A stretch of 64,000 nt of DNA from JAMZMI01 sp964353015 (GTDB lineage Bacteria; Bacteroidota; Bacteroidia; Cytophagales; Cyclobacteriaceae): assembly GCA_964353015.1 (NCBI GenBank), contig CAYGUA010000014.1, forward strand, positions 1 through 64,000, given 5' to 3'. The notes under the pieces were generated by a model. The model was not told where the DNA came from, did not search any database, and saw nothing but the letters and a program-made list of their open reading frames with translations. The position numbers were made by a program, and so were the translations under genes. Shown here in pieces: positions 43,978 through 52,398 of this stretch. Within the stretch, counting starts at the first letter, position 1; the number at the start of each line of letters is the position of its first letter.

Positions 43978-46041
43978 ATGAAAAACGTAAAAACATTCAT
44001 CCCTAGCATCATTTTATTCGGCCTATTTTTCTCATGTTCTCAAAGTGAATCAAATAAGTCCATCGATATTCTCAATAACGGACTTAATGATCCTACAGAT
44101 TTTGGATCATTGAATGCCGATTCGTTGAACATTCAATATGAGAACATAGTCGAATTTTATAATCAAACACTTGAGAAGATCAATCAGAATCAAGTCCGTA
44201 CTTATGAAAATACTGTTTTGGTTATGGATGATTTATACAATGAATTGGGAAAAGCAGGCGGCATATTCAGCATCCTATCAAATGCACATCCTGATTCATT
44301 GATTCGGGCGACCGCATCAGAAAAGGAAACTGAACTAGGAAAATTGTCAAACGAAATTTCATTGAATGAAGACATCTACAATGCGTTTAAGCAATACAGT
44401 GAAACTGAAGAAGCTCAAAAACTGACAGGATTCAAAAAGAAATTTGTTGTTGAATCACTAAAATCCTTTGAAAGAAATGGTTTTGCTCTACCATTAGAAG
44501 AAAGGGAAAAATTAAAAGTCGTTTTGGACGAAATTTCAGAGTTAGGAAATACTTTCAGAAAAAACATAGCGAAATATGAAGATTTCAGCATTTTCAACGA
44601 AGCTGAAATGGAAGGCACCACGGAAGATTTTAAAAAAGGTCATCTCCAAGAGGACGGCAGCTACAAAGTGGGACTTTCTTATCCTGATTATATCCCATTC
44701 ATGCAAAACTCAAAATCAGAAAAAGCTCGTAAAGAACTTTACTTGAAATATTCGAATCGTGCGGCTGATAAAAACTTATCCGTATTGGCTGATTTAATAT
44801 CCAAACGAACTGAAATGTCGAAGATGTTGAGTTATCCCACCTATGCCGCTTATAGAATTGAAGATAGAATGGCCAAATCACCTGAAAATGTTTGGAATTT
44901 TGAAAAGGAACTTCAAGCAAATGTAAGCCCCAAAGGAGAGCAAGATTATGCTGAGCTAATTGATATGCAAAAACGACTTGGGATTAACGATGATCAAGTT
45001 CAACCTTACAATTCTAGTTATGTAAGAAACCAACTTTTGGAAACTGACTATGGCGTAGATCAGGAAGTGGTTAGAGAATATTTTGAAATAGAAAATGTGA
45101 AATCTGGTTTATTCCAAATCACTCAGAAATTATTCGGAATCACTTATGTGAAAATGGAAAATGCCTCAGTTTGGCATGAGGATGCCACTGGATACGAGGT
45201 TTTCCAGGGAGAAAAATATGTAGGTCGATTTTATCTTGATTTACACCCAAGACCAAATAAATACACACATGCGGCTTGCTGGGGAATGGTAAAATCAAAG
45301 TCCACTGTAAATGGAGTGCAAAGACCAGTGGCGACATTACTTTGTAATTTCACAAAACCAACGAATGAAAAACCAGCGCTTCTTAGACATTCTGAAGTGG
45401 AGACATTTTTTCATGAATTTGGACACGTGCTTCACAATATTCTTTCCGACACTGAATTGTCAGCTCAGGGCGGAACAGCCGTTAGTCGTGATTTTGTAGA
45501 AGCTCCGTCACAAATATTTGAAAATTGGGTTTGGAATTATGAATCACTTTCTCTCTTTGCTAAACATTATGAAACTGGAGAAGTAATGCCGAAAGAACTC
45601 TTTGATAAAATGTATGCAGCTAAGAACCTTCAGTCAGGCATTTCTACATTAGGGCAGATTTTCTTAGGTCAGTTTGATTTTACACTTTACGATGGATTCG
45701 ATCCTAATTCTGGCACTACAACTTCAGAAATTGGCCAAAAACTAAGATCTGAAATTCTACCATATCCTATTGTTGAAGGAAATCATTTTGAAGCATCTTT
45801 TGGACATCTTTATCATTATGCAGCATCCTATTATGGATATTTGTGGTCAAAGGTATTCGCTGAGGACATGTTCTCAAGATTTGAAAAAGAAGGTGTTCTT
45901 AACCCTGAAGTGGGTGCAGCATATCGGGACGCCATATTATCAAAGGGTGGCACAGTAGATGAAATGGAAATGCTCATTGAATTTCTGGGCAGAGAGCCAA
46001 ATCAAGAAGCGTTTATTAAATCAATTGGTTTAGAATTGTAA
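43978..46041 (+). CDS. M3 family oligopeptidase, lipoprotein
   Basis: 687 residues; lipoprotein signal ending LFFSC (Cys20). The catalytic zinc motif HEFGH is in VETFFHEFGHVLHNILSDTE, with the downstream Glu ligand in FVEAPSQIFENWVW. Other M3A (thimet oligopeptidase/Dcp) marks: RFYLDLHPRPNKYTHAACWGMV and GHLYHYAASYYGYLWSKVFAEDMF. It cleaves short peptides, here on the periplasmic or outer-membrane side. It precedes the ilv leader by 165 bases. Confidence 0.94.
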   Translation: MKNVKTFIPSIILFGLFFSCSQSESNKSIDILNNGLNDPTDFGSLNADSLNIQYENIVEFYNQTLEKINQNQVRTYENTVLVMDDLYNELGKAGGIFSILSNAHPDSLIRATASEKETELGKLSNEISLNEDIYNAFKQYSETEEAQKLTGFKKKFVVESLKSFERNGFALPLEEREKLKVVLDEISELGNTFRKNIAKYEDFSIFNEAEMEGTTEDFKKGHLQEDGSYKVGLSYPDYIPFMQNSKSEKARKELYLKYSNRAADKNLSVLADLISKRTEMSKMLSYPTYAAYRIEDRMAKSPENVWNFEKELQANVSPKGEQDYAELIDMQKRLGINDDQVQPYNSSYVRNQLLETDYGVDQEVVREYFEIENVKSGLFQITQKLFGITYVKMENASVWHEDATGYEVFQGEKYVGRFYLDLHPRPNKYTHAACWGMVKSKSTVNGVQRPVATLLCNFTKPTNEKPALLRHSEVETFFHEFGHVLHNILSDTELSAQGGTAVSRDFVEAPSQIFENWVWNYESLSLFAKHYETGEVMPKELFDKMYAAKNLQSGISTLGQIFLGQFDFTLYDGFDPNSGTTTSEIGQKLRSEILPYPIVEGNHFEASFGHLYHYAASYYGYLWSKVFAEDMFSRFEKEGVLNPEVGAAYRDAILSKGGTVDEMEMLIEFLGREPNQEAFIKSIGLEL

Positions 46042-46189
46042 TGAAATGATAAGTTTTATGATTTATAATATTATAATCAACTATCCATTTAACTACTCCT
46101 TAAATTAGAAATTGTAATTATCCGGCCAAAAGATCGCAATTTTTGCAAGAAAATATTTCTTCCTTTTTCAGGTTTATAAACTAATACAT

Positions 46190-46197
46190 TAGCTTTG
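46190..46197 (+). promoter_or_regulatory. -7 box of the ilv-thr leader
   Basis: TAGCTTTG matches TAnnTTTG exactly and ends 9 bases before the leader peptide ATG at 46207. Initiation near 46203 would leave an untranslated leader of only a few bases. A good -33 TTG is not seen at the usual distance. The rest of 46042-46189 is AT-rich and holds only small dyads. Confidence 0.6.
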
Positions 46198-46206
46198 AGG
46201 CCATAA

Positions 46207-46293
46207 ATGAAAACATTCGCTTTAAATATTGTCATTTCGCCAATTATTATTCTGGTCACTGTGGTCACAGGGTTCGGGAAATGGTGTTTATGA
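46207..46293 (+). CDS. Branched-chain/threonine leader (attenuator) peptide
   Basis: A 28-codon reading frame starting at ATG 46207 and ending TGA 46291-46293. Residues 8-21 read IVISPIIILVTVVT, so 12 of 14 are Ile (5), Val (4), Leu (1) or Thr (2); the whole peptide has 5 Ile, 4 Val, 3 Leu, 3 Thr. It lies directly behind a -7 box and ahead of a terminator and the ilvE-thrC genes. A run of operon-product codons is the defining mark of an attenuation leader, as in the ilvGMEDA and thr leaders of enterobacteria. It is not long enough to be a functional protein. Thr codons fit with thrABC being part of the unit. Confidence 0.88.
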   Translation: MKTFALNIVISPIIILVTVVTGFGKWCL

Positions 46294-46323
46294 TAAAACC
46301 AAAATATATCTAACGCCATTCCC
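46276..46323 (+). promoter_or_regulatory. Antiterminator pairing of the ilv-thr attenuator
   Basis: GGGAAATGGTGTT (46276-46288), which spans the last codons of the leader peptide, can pair with AACGCCATTCCC (46312-46323): 12 base pairs with one G-U and one bulged A. The second segment is the left arm of the terminator, so the two structures exclude each other. A ribosome stalled at the Ile/Val/Thr codons (46228-46269) would leave 46276-46288 free and allow the antiterminator. A ribosome reaching the stop codon would cover it and allow the terminator. The pairing is seen in the sequence; the mechanism is inferred. Confidence 0.75.
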
Positions 46324-46345
46324 AAAAAGAATGGCGTTTTTTTTT
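46312..46345 (+). terminator. Attenuator terminator upstream of ilvE
   Basis: A perfect 10-bp stem (AACGCCATTC with GAATGGCGTT) with a 7-base loop is followed by nine T (46337-46345). It ends 14 bases before the ilvE start codon, so it cannot serve an upstream gene: the M3 peptidase stops 270 bases earlier. Confidence 0.95.
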
Positions 46346-46359
46346 ACCTAAGAGTTAAA

Positions 46360-47250
46360 ATGTATTTCGACGACAAAACTGAAGTTTTCTTAGACGGCAA
46401 GTTCATAAAAGCCAAAGATGCCAAGGCTAGTATGTTTAGTCAGACGCTTCACTATGGAACTGGTGTGTTCGAAGGCATACGCTCTTACAATAATGGAAAT
46501 GGATTTAATATTTTTAAGCCTGCTGAGCATTTTGAAAGGCTGAAAAAATCATCAGAACGAGTCTATCTGTCAGTGCCGTACAGCACCGAAGAATTGATTA
46601 ACACTGCTTATGAACTTATTGATAGGAATAAGCTGACAAATGCCTATATAAGGCCATTGGTTTTCGCTGGGCCAAATATGATGTTGTCCCCATCTTCTGA
46701 GGTTCATGTATTCATGACTGCATGGAAATGGGCCAAATATCCTGGATATGAGCCTTTGAATACAATGATATCTTCTTATCAGAAGCCAAGTCCCAAGTCT
46801 ACTCCAATTGATGCAAAAGTTGTAGGAAACTATTCGCAAGCGACTTTAGCATCAGCAGAAGCAAAGTCACTTGGATATGATGAGGCTATTCTATTAGACG
46901 CAGAAGGCAATATCACCGAAGGACCAGGAGCAAATATTTTCTATGAAAAAGATGGTGTTCTTTTCACCCCAAAACTTGGAAATATTTTCCCTGGAATCAC
47001 CAGAAAAACCATCATAGAAATTTGCAAAGAACTGAAGGTAGAAGTTGTAGAAAAAGACATAAAGCCAGAAGAATTATATAAAGCTGAAACGGCCTTTTTC
47101 TGTGGCACGGCTTCAGAAATCACAAGAATAGATTCGATCAATGGTGAGCAATTCAAGAAAGATTGGGAAGAATCAATTGGTAGAATTCTACACGTTCTTT
47201 ACCAGCAGAAAGTAATGTTTGATGAATATCAAGGATTGACAATTGTATAA
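46360..47250 (+). CDS. ilvE: Branched-chain amino acid aminotransferase
   Basis: 296 residues, class IV PLP aminotransferase. Signatures: GKFIKAKDAKASMFSQTLHYGTGVFEGIRSY near the start, RPLVFAG, the PLP-binding Lys segment VVGNYSQATLASAEAKSLGYDEAILLD, ITEGPGANIFYEKDGVLFTPKLGNIFPGITR, and FCGTASEITRI. It transaminates the 2-oxo acids of Val, Leu and Ile. It is the first structural gene after the attenuator. ilvD follows after 3 bases. Confidence 0.96.
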   Translation: MYFDDKTEVFLDGKFIKAKDAKASMFSQTLHYGTGVFEGIRSYNNGNGFNIFKPAEHFERLKKSSERVYLSVPYSTEELINTAYELIDRNKLTNAYIRPLVFAGPNMMLSPSSEVHVFMTAWKWAKYPGYEPLNTMISSYQKPSPKSTPIDAKVVGNYSQATLASAEAKSLGYDEAILLDAEGNITEGPGANIFYEKDGVLFTPKLGNIFPGITRKTIIEICKELKVEVVEKDIKPEELYKAETAFFCGTASEITRIDSINGEQFKKDWEESIGRILHVLYQQKVMFDEYQGLTIV

Positions 47251-47253
47251 ATA

Positions 47254-48930
47254 ATGACTGAAGAATTAAATAAGCACAGCAAGACGATTACCCAGGATCC
47301 CTCACAGCCGGGATCACAAGCGCAACTCTACGCCTTGGGATTGACAGAAGGGGACCTGAAAAAAGCTCAGGTAGGAATTGTAAGTACAGGATTTGAAGGT
47401 AATCCGTGCAATATGCACCTCAATATTTTAGCTCATCAAGTAAAGAAGAGCGTAAAAGAAGCAGATCTTGTTGGTCTTATTTTTAATACAATTGGAGTTA
47501 GCGATGGAATTTCCAATGGAACAATTGGAATGAAATATTCACTTATTTCTAGGGATATTATTGCGGATTCGATTGAAACTGTTTGTCAGGCACAATTTTA
47601 TGACGCAGTGGTCTCGGTGGTTGGTTGCGATAAAAACATGCCAGGAGCAATCATGGGAATGGCACGACTCAATAGACCTGGTATAATGGTTTATGGAGGT
47701 AGTGTAAAACCAGGAACATGGAAAGGTGAAGACCTGAATATCGTTTCTGCATTTGAAGCCTACGGTAAAAGATTAGGAGGAAATATCTCTGATGAAGATT
47801 ATATAGGAATAGTAAAAAACGCAATTCCAGGTCCAGGGGCATGTGGTGGTATGTATACCGCCAACACCATGGCTTCTGCTATTGAGGCTATGGGAATGAG
47901 CTTACCATTTAGCTCATCGAATCCAGCTGAAGGCGATCCTAAGATTAATGAAATAAAAAATGTAGGGAAAGCCATCAGAAATCTGATGGAAAAGAACATC
48001 CTACCAAGTGATATAATGACTAAAAAATCCTTCGAAAACGCCATTACTTCAGTGATGGTTCTTGGAGGATCTACAAATGCAGTACTTCACTTATTGGCTA
48101 TGGCCAAAGCAGCCGACGTTGAATTGACACTGGATGATTTTCAAAGAATAAGTGACAAAACACCATTCATTGCTGACTTGAAGCCAAGTGGAAAATATCT
48201 CATGGAAGATCTTCACAAAATTGGAGGTGTACCAGGTGTTTTGAAAATATTATTGAGAGAAGGATATCTACATGGAGACTGTATGACTGTGACAGGGAAT
48301 ACACTAGCAGAGAATCTTGAATTGATTGATGATTTAACAACTGGTCAGGACATCATTTATTCATTTGATAAGCCAATAAAAAAGACTGGTCACTTACAGA
48401 TACTTTATGGAAATTTGGCGCCAGATGGAGCTGTGGCCAAAATCACTGGAAAAGAAGGTGAAGTGTTCGAAGGTCCTGCAAGAATTTATGAGGACGAGTT
48501 TGCCGCTATCAAAGGAATAGGTGAAGAAGTAAAAAAAGGCGAAGTAATAGTAATCAGACAATCGGGACCAAAAGGTGCGCCAGGTATGCCAGAAATGCTG
48601 AAACCTACCGGGGCAGTAATGGGAGCAGGACTTGGTAAAGATGTGGCTTTGATTACAGATGGTAGATTTTCAGGAGGATCTCACGGATTTGTTGTTGGGC
48701 ATATAACTCCTGAATCTCAGGAAGGAGGGCCATTAGCAATGATTAAGAATGGCGATATCATCAGGATTGATGCCGTGGAAAACAAACTTGAAGTCAAAAT
48801 CAGTGATGAGGAAATGGCTCGAAGACGTGCTGCTTGGACAAAACCAGCTTATAAGGCCTCAAAAGGAATACTTTGGAAATACATTAAGTCTGTAACCCCA
48901 GCATCTGAAGGCTGTGTTACTGATGCTTAA
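47254..48930 (+). CDS. ilvD: Dihydroxy-acid dehydratase
   Basis: 558 residues. The Fe-S cluster Cys are in GFEGNPCNMH, VVGCDKNMPGAIMG and GPGACGGMYTANTM; further marks are GTIGMKYSLISRDIIADS, GGSTNAVLHLLAMA and LITDGRFSGGSHGFVVGHI. It converts dihydroxy acids to 2-oxo acids in Ile and Val synthesis. It is in tight order with ilvE (3-base gap) and ilvB (10-base gap). Confidence 0.97.
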   Translation: MTEELNKHSKTITQDPSQPGSQAQLYALGLTEGDLKKAQVGIVSTGFEGNPCNMHLNILAHQVKKSVKEADLVGLIFNTIGVSDGISNGTIGMKYSLISRDIIADSIETVCQAQFYDAVVSVVGCDKNMPGAIMGMARLNRPGIMVYGGSVKPGTWKGEDLNIVSAFEAYGKRLGGNISDEDYIGIVKNAIPGPGACGGMYTANTMASAIEAMGMSLPFSSSNPAEGDPKINEIKNVGKAIRNLMEKNILPSDIMTKKSFENAITSVMVLGGSTNAVLHLLAMAKAADVELTLDDFQRISDKTPFIADLKPSGKYLMEDLHKIGGVPGVLKILLREGYLHGDCMTVTGNTLAENLELIDDLTTGQDIIYSFDKPIKKTGHLQILYGNLAPDGAVAKITGKEGEVFEGPARIYEDEFAAIKGIGEEVKKGEVIVIRQSGPKGAPGMPEMLKPTGAVMGAGLGKDVALITDGRFSGGSHGFVVGHITPESQEGGPLAMIKNGDIIRIDAVENKLEVKISDEEMARRRAAWTKPAYKASKGILWKYIKSVTPASEGCVTDA

Positions 48931-48940
48931 ATAAGTAATT

Positions 48941-50677
48941 ATGGATAGTACATCAACATTGGAAGAAGATAAAATGACAGCACCGAAGACTGAAAGAATG
49001 ACAGGATCTGAAGCTGTATTGAGATGCCTTTTGGAAGAAGATGTGGAAGTCATATTTGGTTATCCAGGTGGAGCCATTATGCCTATCTACGATGCGCTTT
49101 ATGGCTATATGGATAGATTGAACCATATCTTAACAAGACATGAACAAGGCGCATCACATGCCGCTCAAGGATACGCAAGAGTGACAGGAAGAACTGGCGT
49201 ATGTTTCGCAACATCAGGTCCCGGAGCAACTAATCTAATCACTGGAATTGCGGATGCTCAGATTGATTCTACACCTTTGGTTTGTATCACTGGTCAGGTT
49301 CCATCACATCTTTTGGGAACAGATGCTTTTCAGGAAACAGATGTCATTGGTATATCTATGCCGGTGACCAAATGGAACTATCAGGTAACCAAAGCTGAAG
49401 ATATTCCTTATGCTATTGCAAGAGCCTTTTATATCGCTAATACGGGAAGACCTGGGCCAGTTTTAGTTGATATAACTAAAGATGCTCAGTTTGGAGAATT
49501 AGATTTCTCTTATCAAAAATGCGAGAAAATAAGAAGTTATCACCCCTATCCTATCCTGGATCAGGATCATGTCAAGGCTGCAGCTACATTAATTAATAGC
49601 GCCAAAAAACCAATGATATTGGTTGGGCATGGGGTATTGTTGGCTGATGCTCAAAATGAAATGATCAAGTTTGCTGAAAAAGCAGGCATCCCGATGGCTT
49701 CAACATTGTTGGGCCTCTCAGCAGTTCCAAATAATCACCCACTTTATGTTGGTTATTTAGGAATGCACGGAAATTATGGGCCAAATATTAAGACCAACGA
49801 ATGTGACGTTTTGATTGCTGTTGGAATGAGATTCGATGACCGTGTAACGGGTGATTTAAAACGATATGCCAAGCAGGCCAAGGTTATTCATATTGAAATT
49901 GATCCTTCAGAAATCGATAAAAATGTGAAAACGACTGTTGCTATAAATGCTGATGCAAAAGAAGCTTTATTGTCGTTAATCAATCACACGGAAACAAACA
50001 ATCATGAAGCGTGGGTAACTGAATTTCGTGATTGTGATAAAATAGAATACGAAAAAGTCATTCACAAGGAAATGTTTCCGGAAACAGGAGGCATCAGAAT
50101 GGCAGAAGTAATTAAGAAAATATCAGATAAGACCAAAGGCAAGGCTATCATCGTAACGGATGTTGGGCAGCATCAGATGGTTACAACTAGATACTATCAG
50201 TTTGATGACACAAATTCCAATGTGACATCCGGAGGACTTGGAACAATGGGTTTTGCTCTTCCTGCTGCGATGGGAGCAAAAATGGGCCAACCGGATAAGC
50301 AAGTCATCGCGGTAATCGGAGATGGTGGATTCCAAATGACTATTCAGGAATTAGGCACTATTTTCCAAAGCCAGATTGGAGTGAAGATATTGATATTGAA
50401 TAATAACTTCCTGGGAATGGTACGTCAGTGGCAACAACTTTTCCACGACAAAAGGTATTCGTTCACAGAATTAATCAATCCAAATTTTCAGCTTATTACT
50501 CAGGGCTATGGCATCCCAACTAATAAGGTTGAAAACCGTCAAGATCTGGATGCTGCTCTGGATACTTGGTTAAATAGTGAAGGTGCACATCTTTTAGAAG
50601 TCGTGGTAGAGCAAGAAGAGAATGTATTTCCAATGGTACCATCAGGAGCATCTGTCTCTGATATCAGGTTGGAGTAA
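48941..50677 (+). CDS. ilvB: Acetolactate synthase large subunit
   Basis: 578 residues; the thiamine diphosphate enzyme. Signatures: VIFGYPGGAIMPIYDAL, RHEQGASHAAQGYARVTGRTGVCFATSGPGATNL (catalytic Glu in RHEQ), DIPYAIARAFYIANTGRPGPVLVD, and the cofactor-binding VIGDGGFQMTIQELGT with NNNFLGMVRQWQ. It makes acetolactate and acetohydroxybutyrate. The regulatory subunit gene follows after 47 bases. Confidence 0.97.
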   Translation: MDSTSTLEEDKMTAPKTERMTGSEAVLRCLLEEDVEVIFGYPGGAIMPIYDALYGYMDRLNHILTRHEQGASHAAQGYARVTGRTGVCFATSGPGATNLITGIADAQIDSTPLVCITGQVPSHLLGTDAFQETDVIGISMPVTKWNYQVTKAEDIPYAIARAFYIANTGRPGPVLVDITKDAQFGELDFSYQKCEKIRSYHPYPILDQDHVKAAATLINSAKKPMILVGHGVLLADAQNEMIKFAEKAGIPMASTLLGLSAVPNNHPLYVGYLGMHGNYGPNIKTNECDVLIAVGMRFDDRVTGDLKRYAKQAKVIHIEIDPSEIDKNVKTTVAINADAKEALLSLINHTETNNHEAWVTEFRDCDKIEYEKVIHKEMFPETGGIRMAEVIKKISDKTKGKAIIVTDVGQHQMVTTRYYQFDDTNSNVTSGGLGTMGFALPAAMGAKMGQPDKQVIAVIGDGGFQMTIQELGTIFQSQIGVKILILNNNFLGMVRQWQQLFHDKRYSFTELINPNFQLITQGYGIPTNKVENRQDLDAALDTWLNSEGAHLLEVVVEQEENVFPMVPSGASVSDIRLE

Positions 50678-50724
50678 TTCAATCATTAAGTTAAAAAATT
50701 AGCCCTTAGAATAAATTTTAGATC

Positions 50725-51318
50725 ATGTCTAATTCTATATATAGCGACGACCAGTCAGATAACATTGAAAAAGAGTTTACCCTATCAGTCCTCACTGAGG
50801 ATCGTGCAGGTTTGCTCAATCAGATCACGATTATTTTTACTCGTCGTAAGATCAATATCAATAGCTTAAATGTTTCTACTACAGAAGTAGCCGGCGTAAG
50901 TCGATTTACGATTGTTCTGTCTGCATCTAGAGATAGAATTGAAAAAGTCGTAAATCAAATACGTAAGCTGGTGGATGTGCTGGGTGCATTTGTGTATGAA
51001 GAAAATGAAATTTATTACCAGGAAATCGCCCTATACAAAGTACCAACAGAAGTTTTCCTGAATGGCAATAAGATAGAAACTTTGGTCAGAAATAATGGCG
51101 CACGTATTCTTGTGATCGAAAAAGATCATATAATCATAGAAAAAACAGGACATAAGGAAGATACGCACGATCTTTACAACAAATTAATGCCTCATGGACT
51201 ATTGGAGTTCGTAAGATCAGGTAGAATTGCAATCTCAAAGTCGAAAAGAAAAACTGAAGCTTTCATACAGCAGTTGGAAGATTCAAAATCAAACCGATTA
51301 AGCATAAAAGATTTTTAA
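50725..51318 (+). CDS. ilvN: Acetolactate synthase small (regulatory) subunit
   Basis: 197 residues. The N-terminal ACT domain is clear (FTLSVLTEDRAGLLNQITIIFTRRKININSLNVSTTEVAGVSRFTIVL). A C-terminal IlvH-like domain follows (TEVFLNGNKIETLVRNNGARILVIEKDHIIIEKTGHKEDTHDLYNKL). It binds branched-chain amino acids and confers feedback inhibition on IlvB. Somewhat longer at the C-terminus than the E. coli subunit. Confidence 0.94.
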   Translation: MSNSIYSDDQSDNIEKEFTLSVLTEDRAGLLNQITIIFTRRKININSLNVSTTEVAGVSRFTIVLSASRDRIEKVVNQIRKLVDVLGAFVYEENEIYYQEIALYKVPTEVFLNGNKIETLVRNNGARILVIEKDHIIIEKTGHKEDTHDLYNKLMPHGLLEFVRSGRIAISKSKRKTEAFIQQLEDSKSNRLSIKDF

Positions 51319-51345
51319 TAACAGATTTTCAATAAACTAATAAAA

Positions 51346-52392
51346 ATGGCACAAATCAATTTTGGAGGGGTCACAGAAAACGTAGTAACACGTGAAGAAT
51401 TCCCTCTTGAAAAAGCAAGAGAAGTATTAAAGAATGAAACAATCGCTGTTTTAGGTTACGGTGTGCAAGGTCCAGGCCAGGCATTAAACCTAAAAGACAA
51501 TGGCTTCAATGTAATCGTAGGTCAGAGAAAGGGCTCTAAGACTTGGGATAAAGCAGTTGCCGATGGTTGGGTTCCAGGTGAAACACTTTTCGAATTAGAA
51601 GAAGCATGTGACAAAGGAACAATACTTCAATTTTTACTTTCTGATGCCGGTCAAATCGCTTTGTGGCCAATGGTAAAAAGTTACCTTACTCCAGGTAAAA
51701 CACTTTATTTCTCTCATGGGTTTGGAGTTACTTACAAAGAAAAAACTGGTATCATACCGCCAGCGGATGTTGATGTTATTTTAGTTGCTCCTAAAGGGTC
51801 AGGAACTTCACTAAGAAGATTATTCGTTGAAGGAAAAGGCTTGAACTCAAGTTTTGCAATTCATCAGGATGCTACTGGAAAAGCGAAAGACAAAGTTGTT
51901 GCTTTGGGTATAGGTGTAGGATCAGGATATTTATTTGAAACTACTTTCTACAAAGAAGTTTCTTCTGACCTTACAGGTGAAAGAGGAACTTTGATGGGTG
52001 CAATTCAAGGTTTGTTCCGTGCACAATATGAAGTGCTAAGAGCAAATGGTCACTCACCATCAGAAGCATTCAATGAAACAGTGGAAGAAGCAACTCAATC
52101 ATTGTATCCTTTGATCGCAGAAAAAGGAATGGACTGGATGTATGCAAACTGTTCCACAACTGCACAAAGAGGTGCATTAGACTGGATGGATCCGTTTTAC
52201 GAAGCTACCAAGCCTGTTTTTGAAAAACTTTACAAATCTGTTACAGATGGTATCGAAGCTCAAAAATCAATTGACAGCAATTCACAATCAGATTACCGAG
52301 TAAAACTCGAAGCTGAATTGAAAGAATTGGAAGAGTCAGAAATGTGGCAGGCAGGTAAAGCAGTGAGAAAGCTACGACCTGAAAATAACTAA
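51346..52392 (+). CDS. ilvC: Ketol-acid reductoisomerase
   Basis: 348 residues. The Rossmann motif AVLGYGVQGPGQALNLKDNGFNVIVGQRKGSKTWDKAV binds NADPH. The catalytic domain has HGFGVTYKEKTGIIPPADVDVILVAPKGSGTSLRRLFVEGKG, then DLTGERGTLMGAIQGLFRAQYEVL and EATQSLYPLIAEKGMDWMYANCSTTAQRGALDW. It isomerises and reduces acetolactate in Val and Ile synthesis. Start and length agree with the short (class I type) enzyme. Confidence 0.97.
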   Translation: MAQINFGGVTENVVTREEFPLEKAREVLKNETIAVLGYGVQGPGQALNLKDNGFNVIVGQRKGSKTWDKAVADGWVPGETLFELEEACDKGTILQFLLSDAGQIALWPMVKSYLTPGKTLYFSHGFGVTYKEKTGIIPPADVDVILVAPKGSGTSLRRLFVEGKGLNSSFAIHQDATGKAKDKVVALGIGVGSGYLFETTFYKEVSSDLTGERGTLMGAIQGLFRAQYEVLRANGHSPSEAFNETVEEATQSLYPLIAEKGMDWMYANCSTTAQRGALDWMDPFYEATKPVFEKLYKSVTDGIEAQKSIDSNSQSDYRVKLEAELKELEESEMWQAGKAVRKLRPENN

Positions 52393-52398
52393 TTAAAT

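Noticed and set aside
46089..46325. 78-codon minus-strand reading frame over the ilv leader
   Set aside because: It lies antisense to the leader peptide and terminator, has no family pattern, and the plus-strand leader explains the sequence far better.
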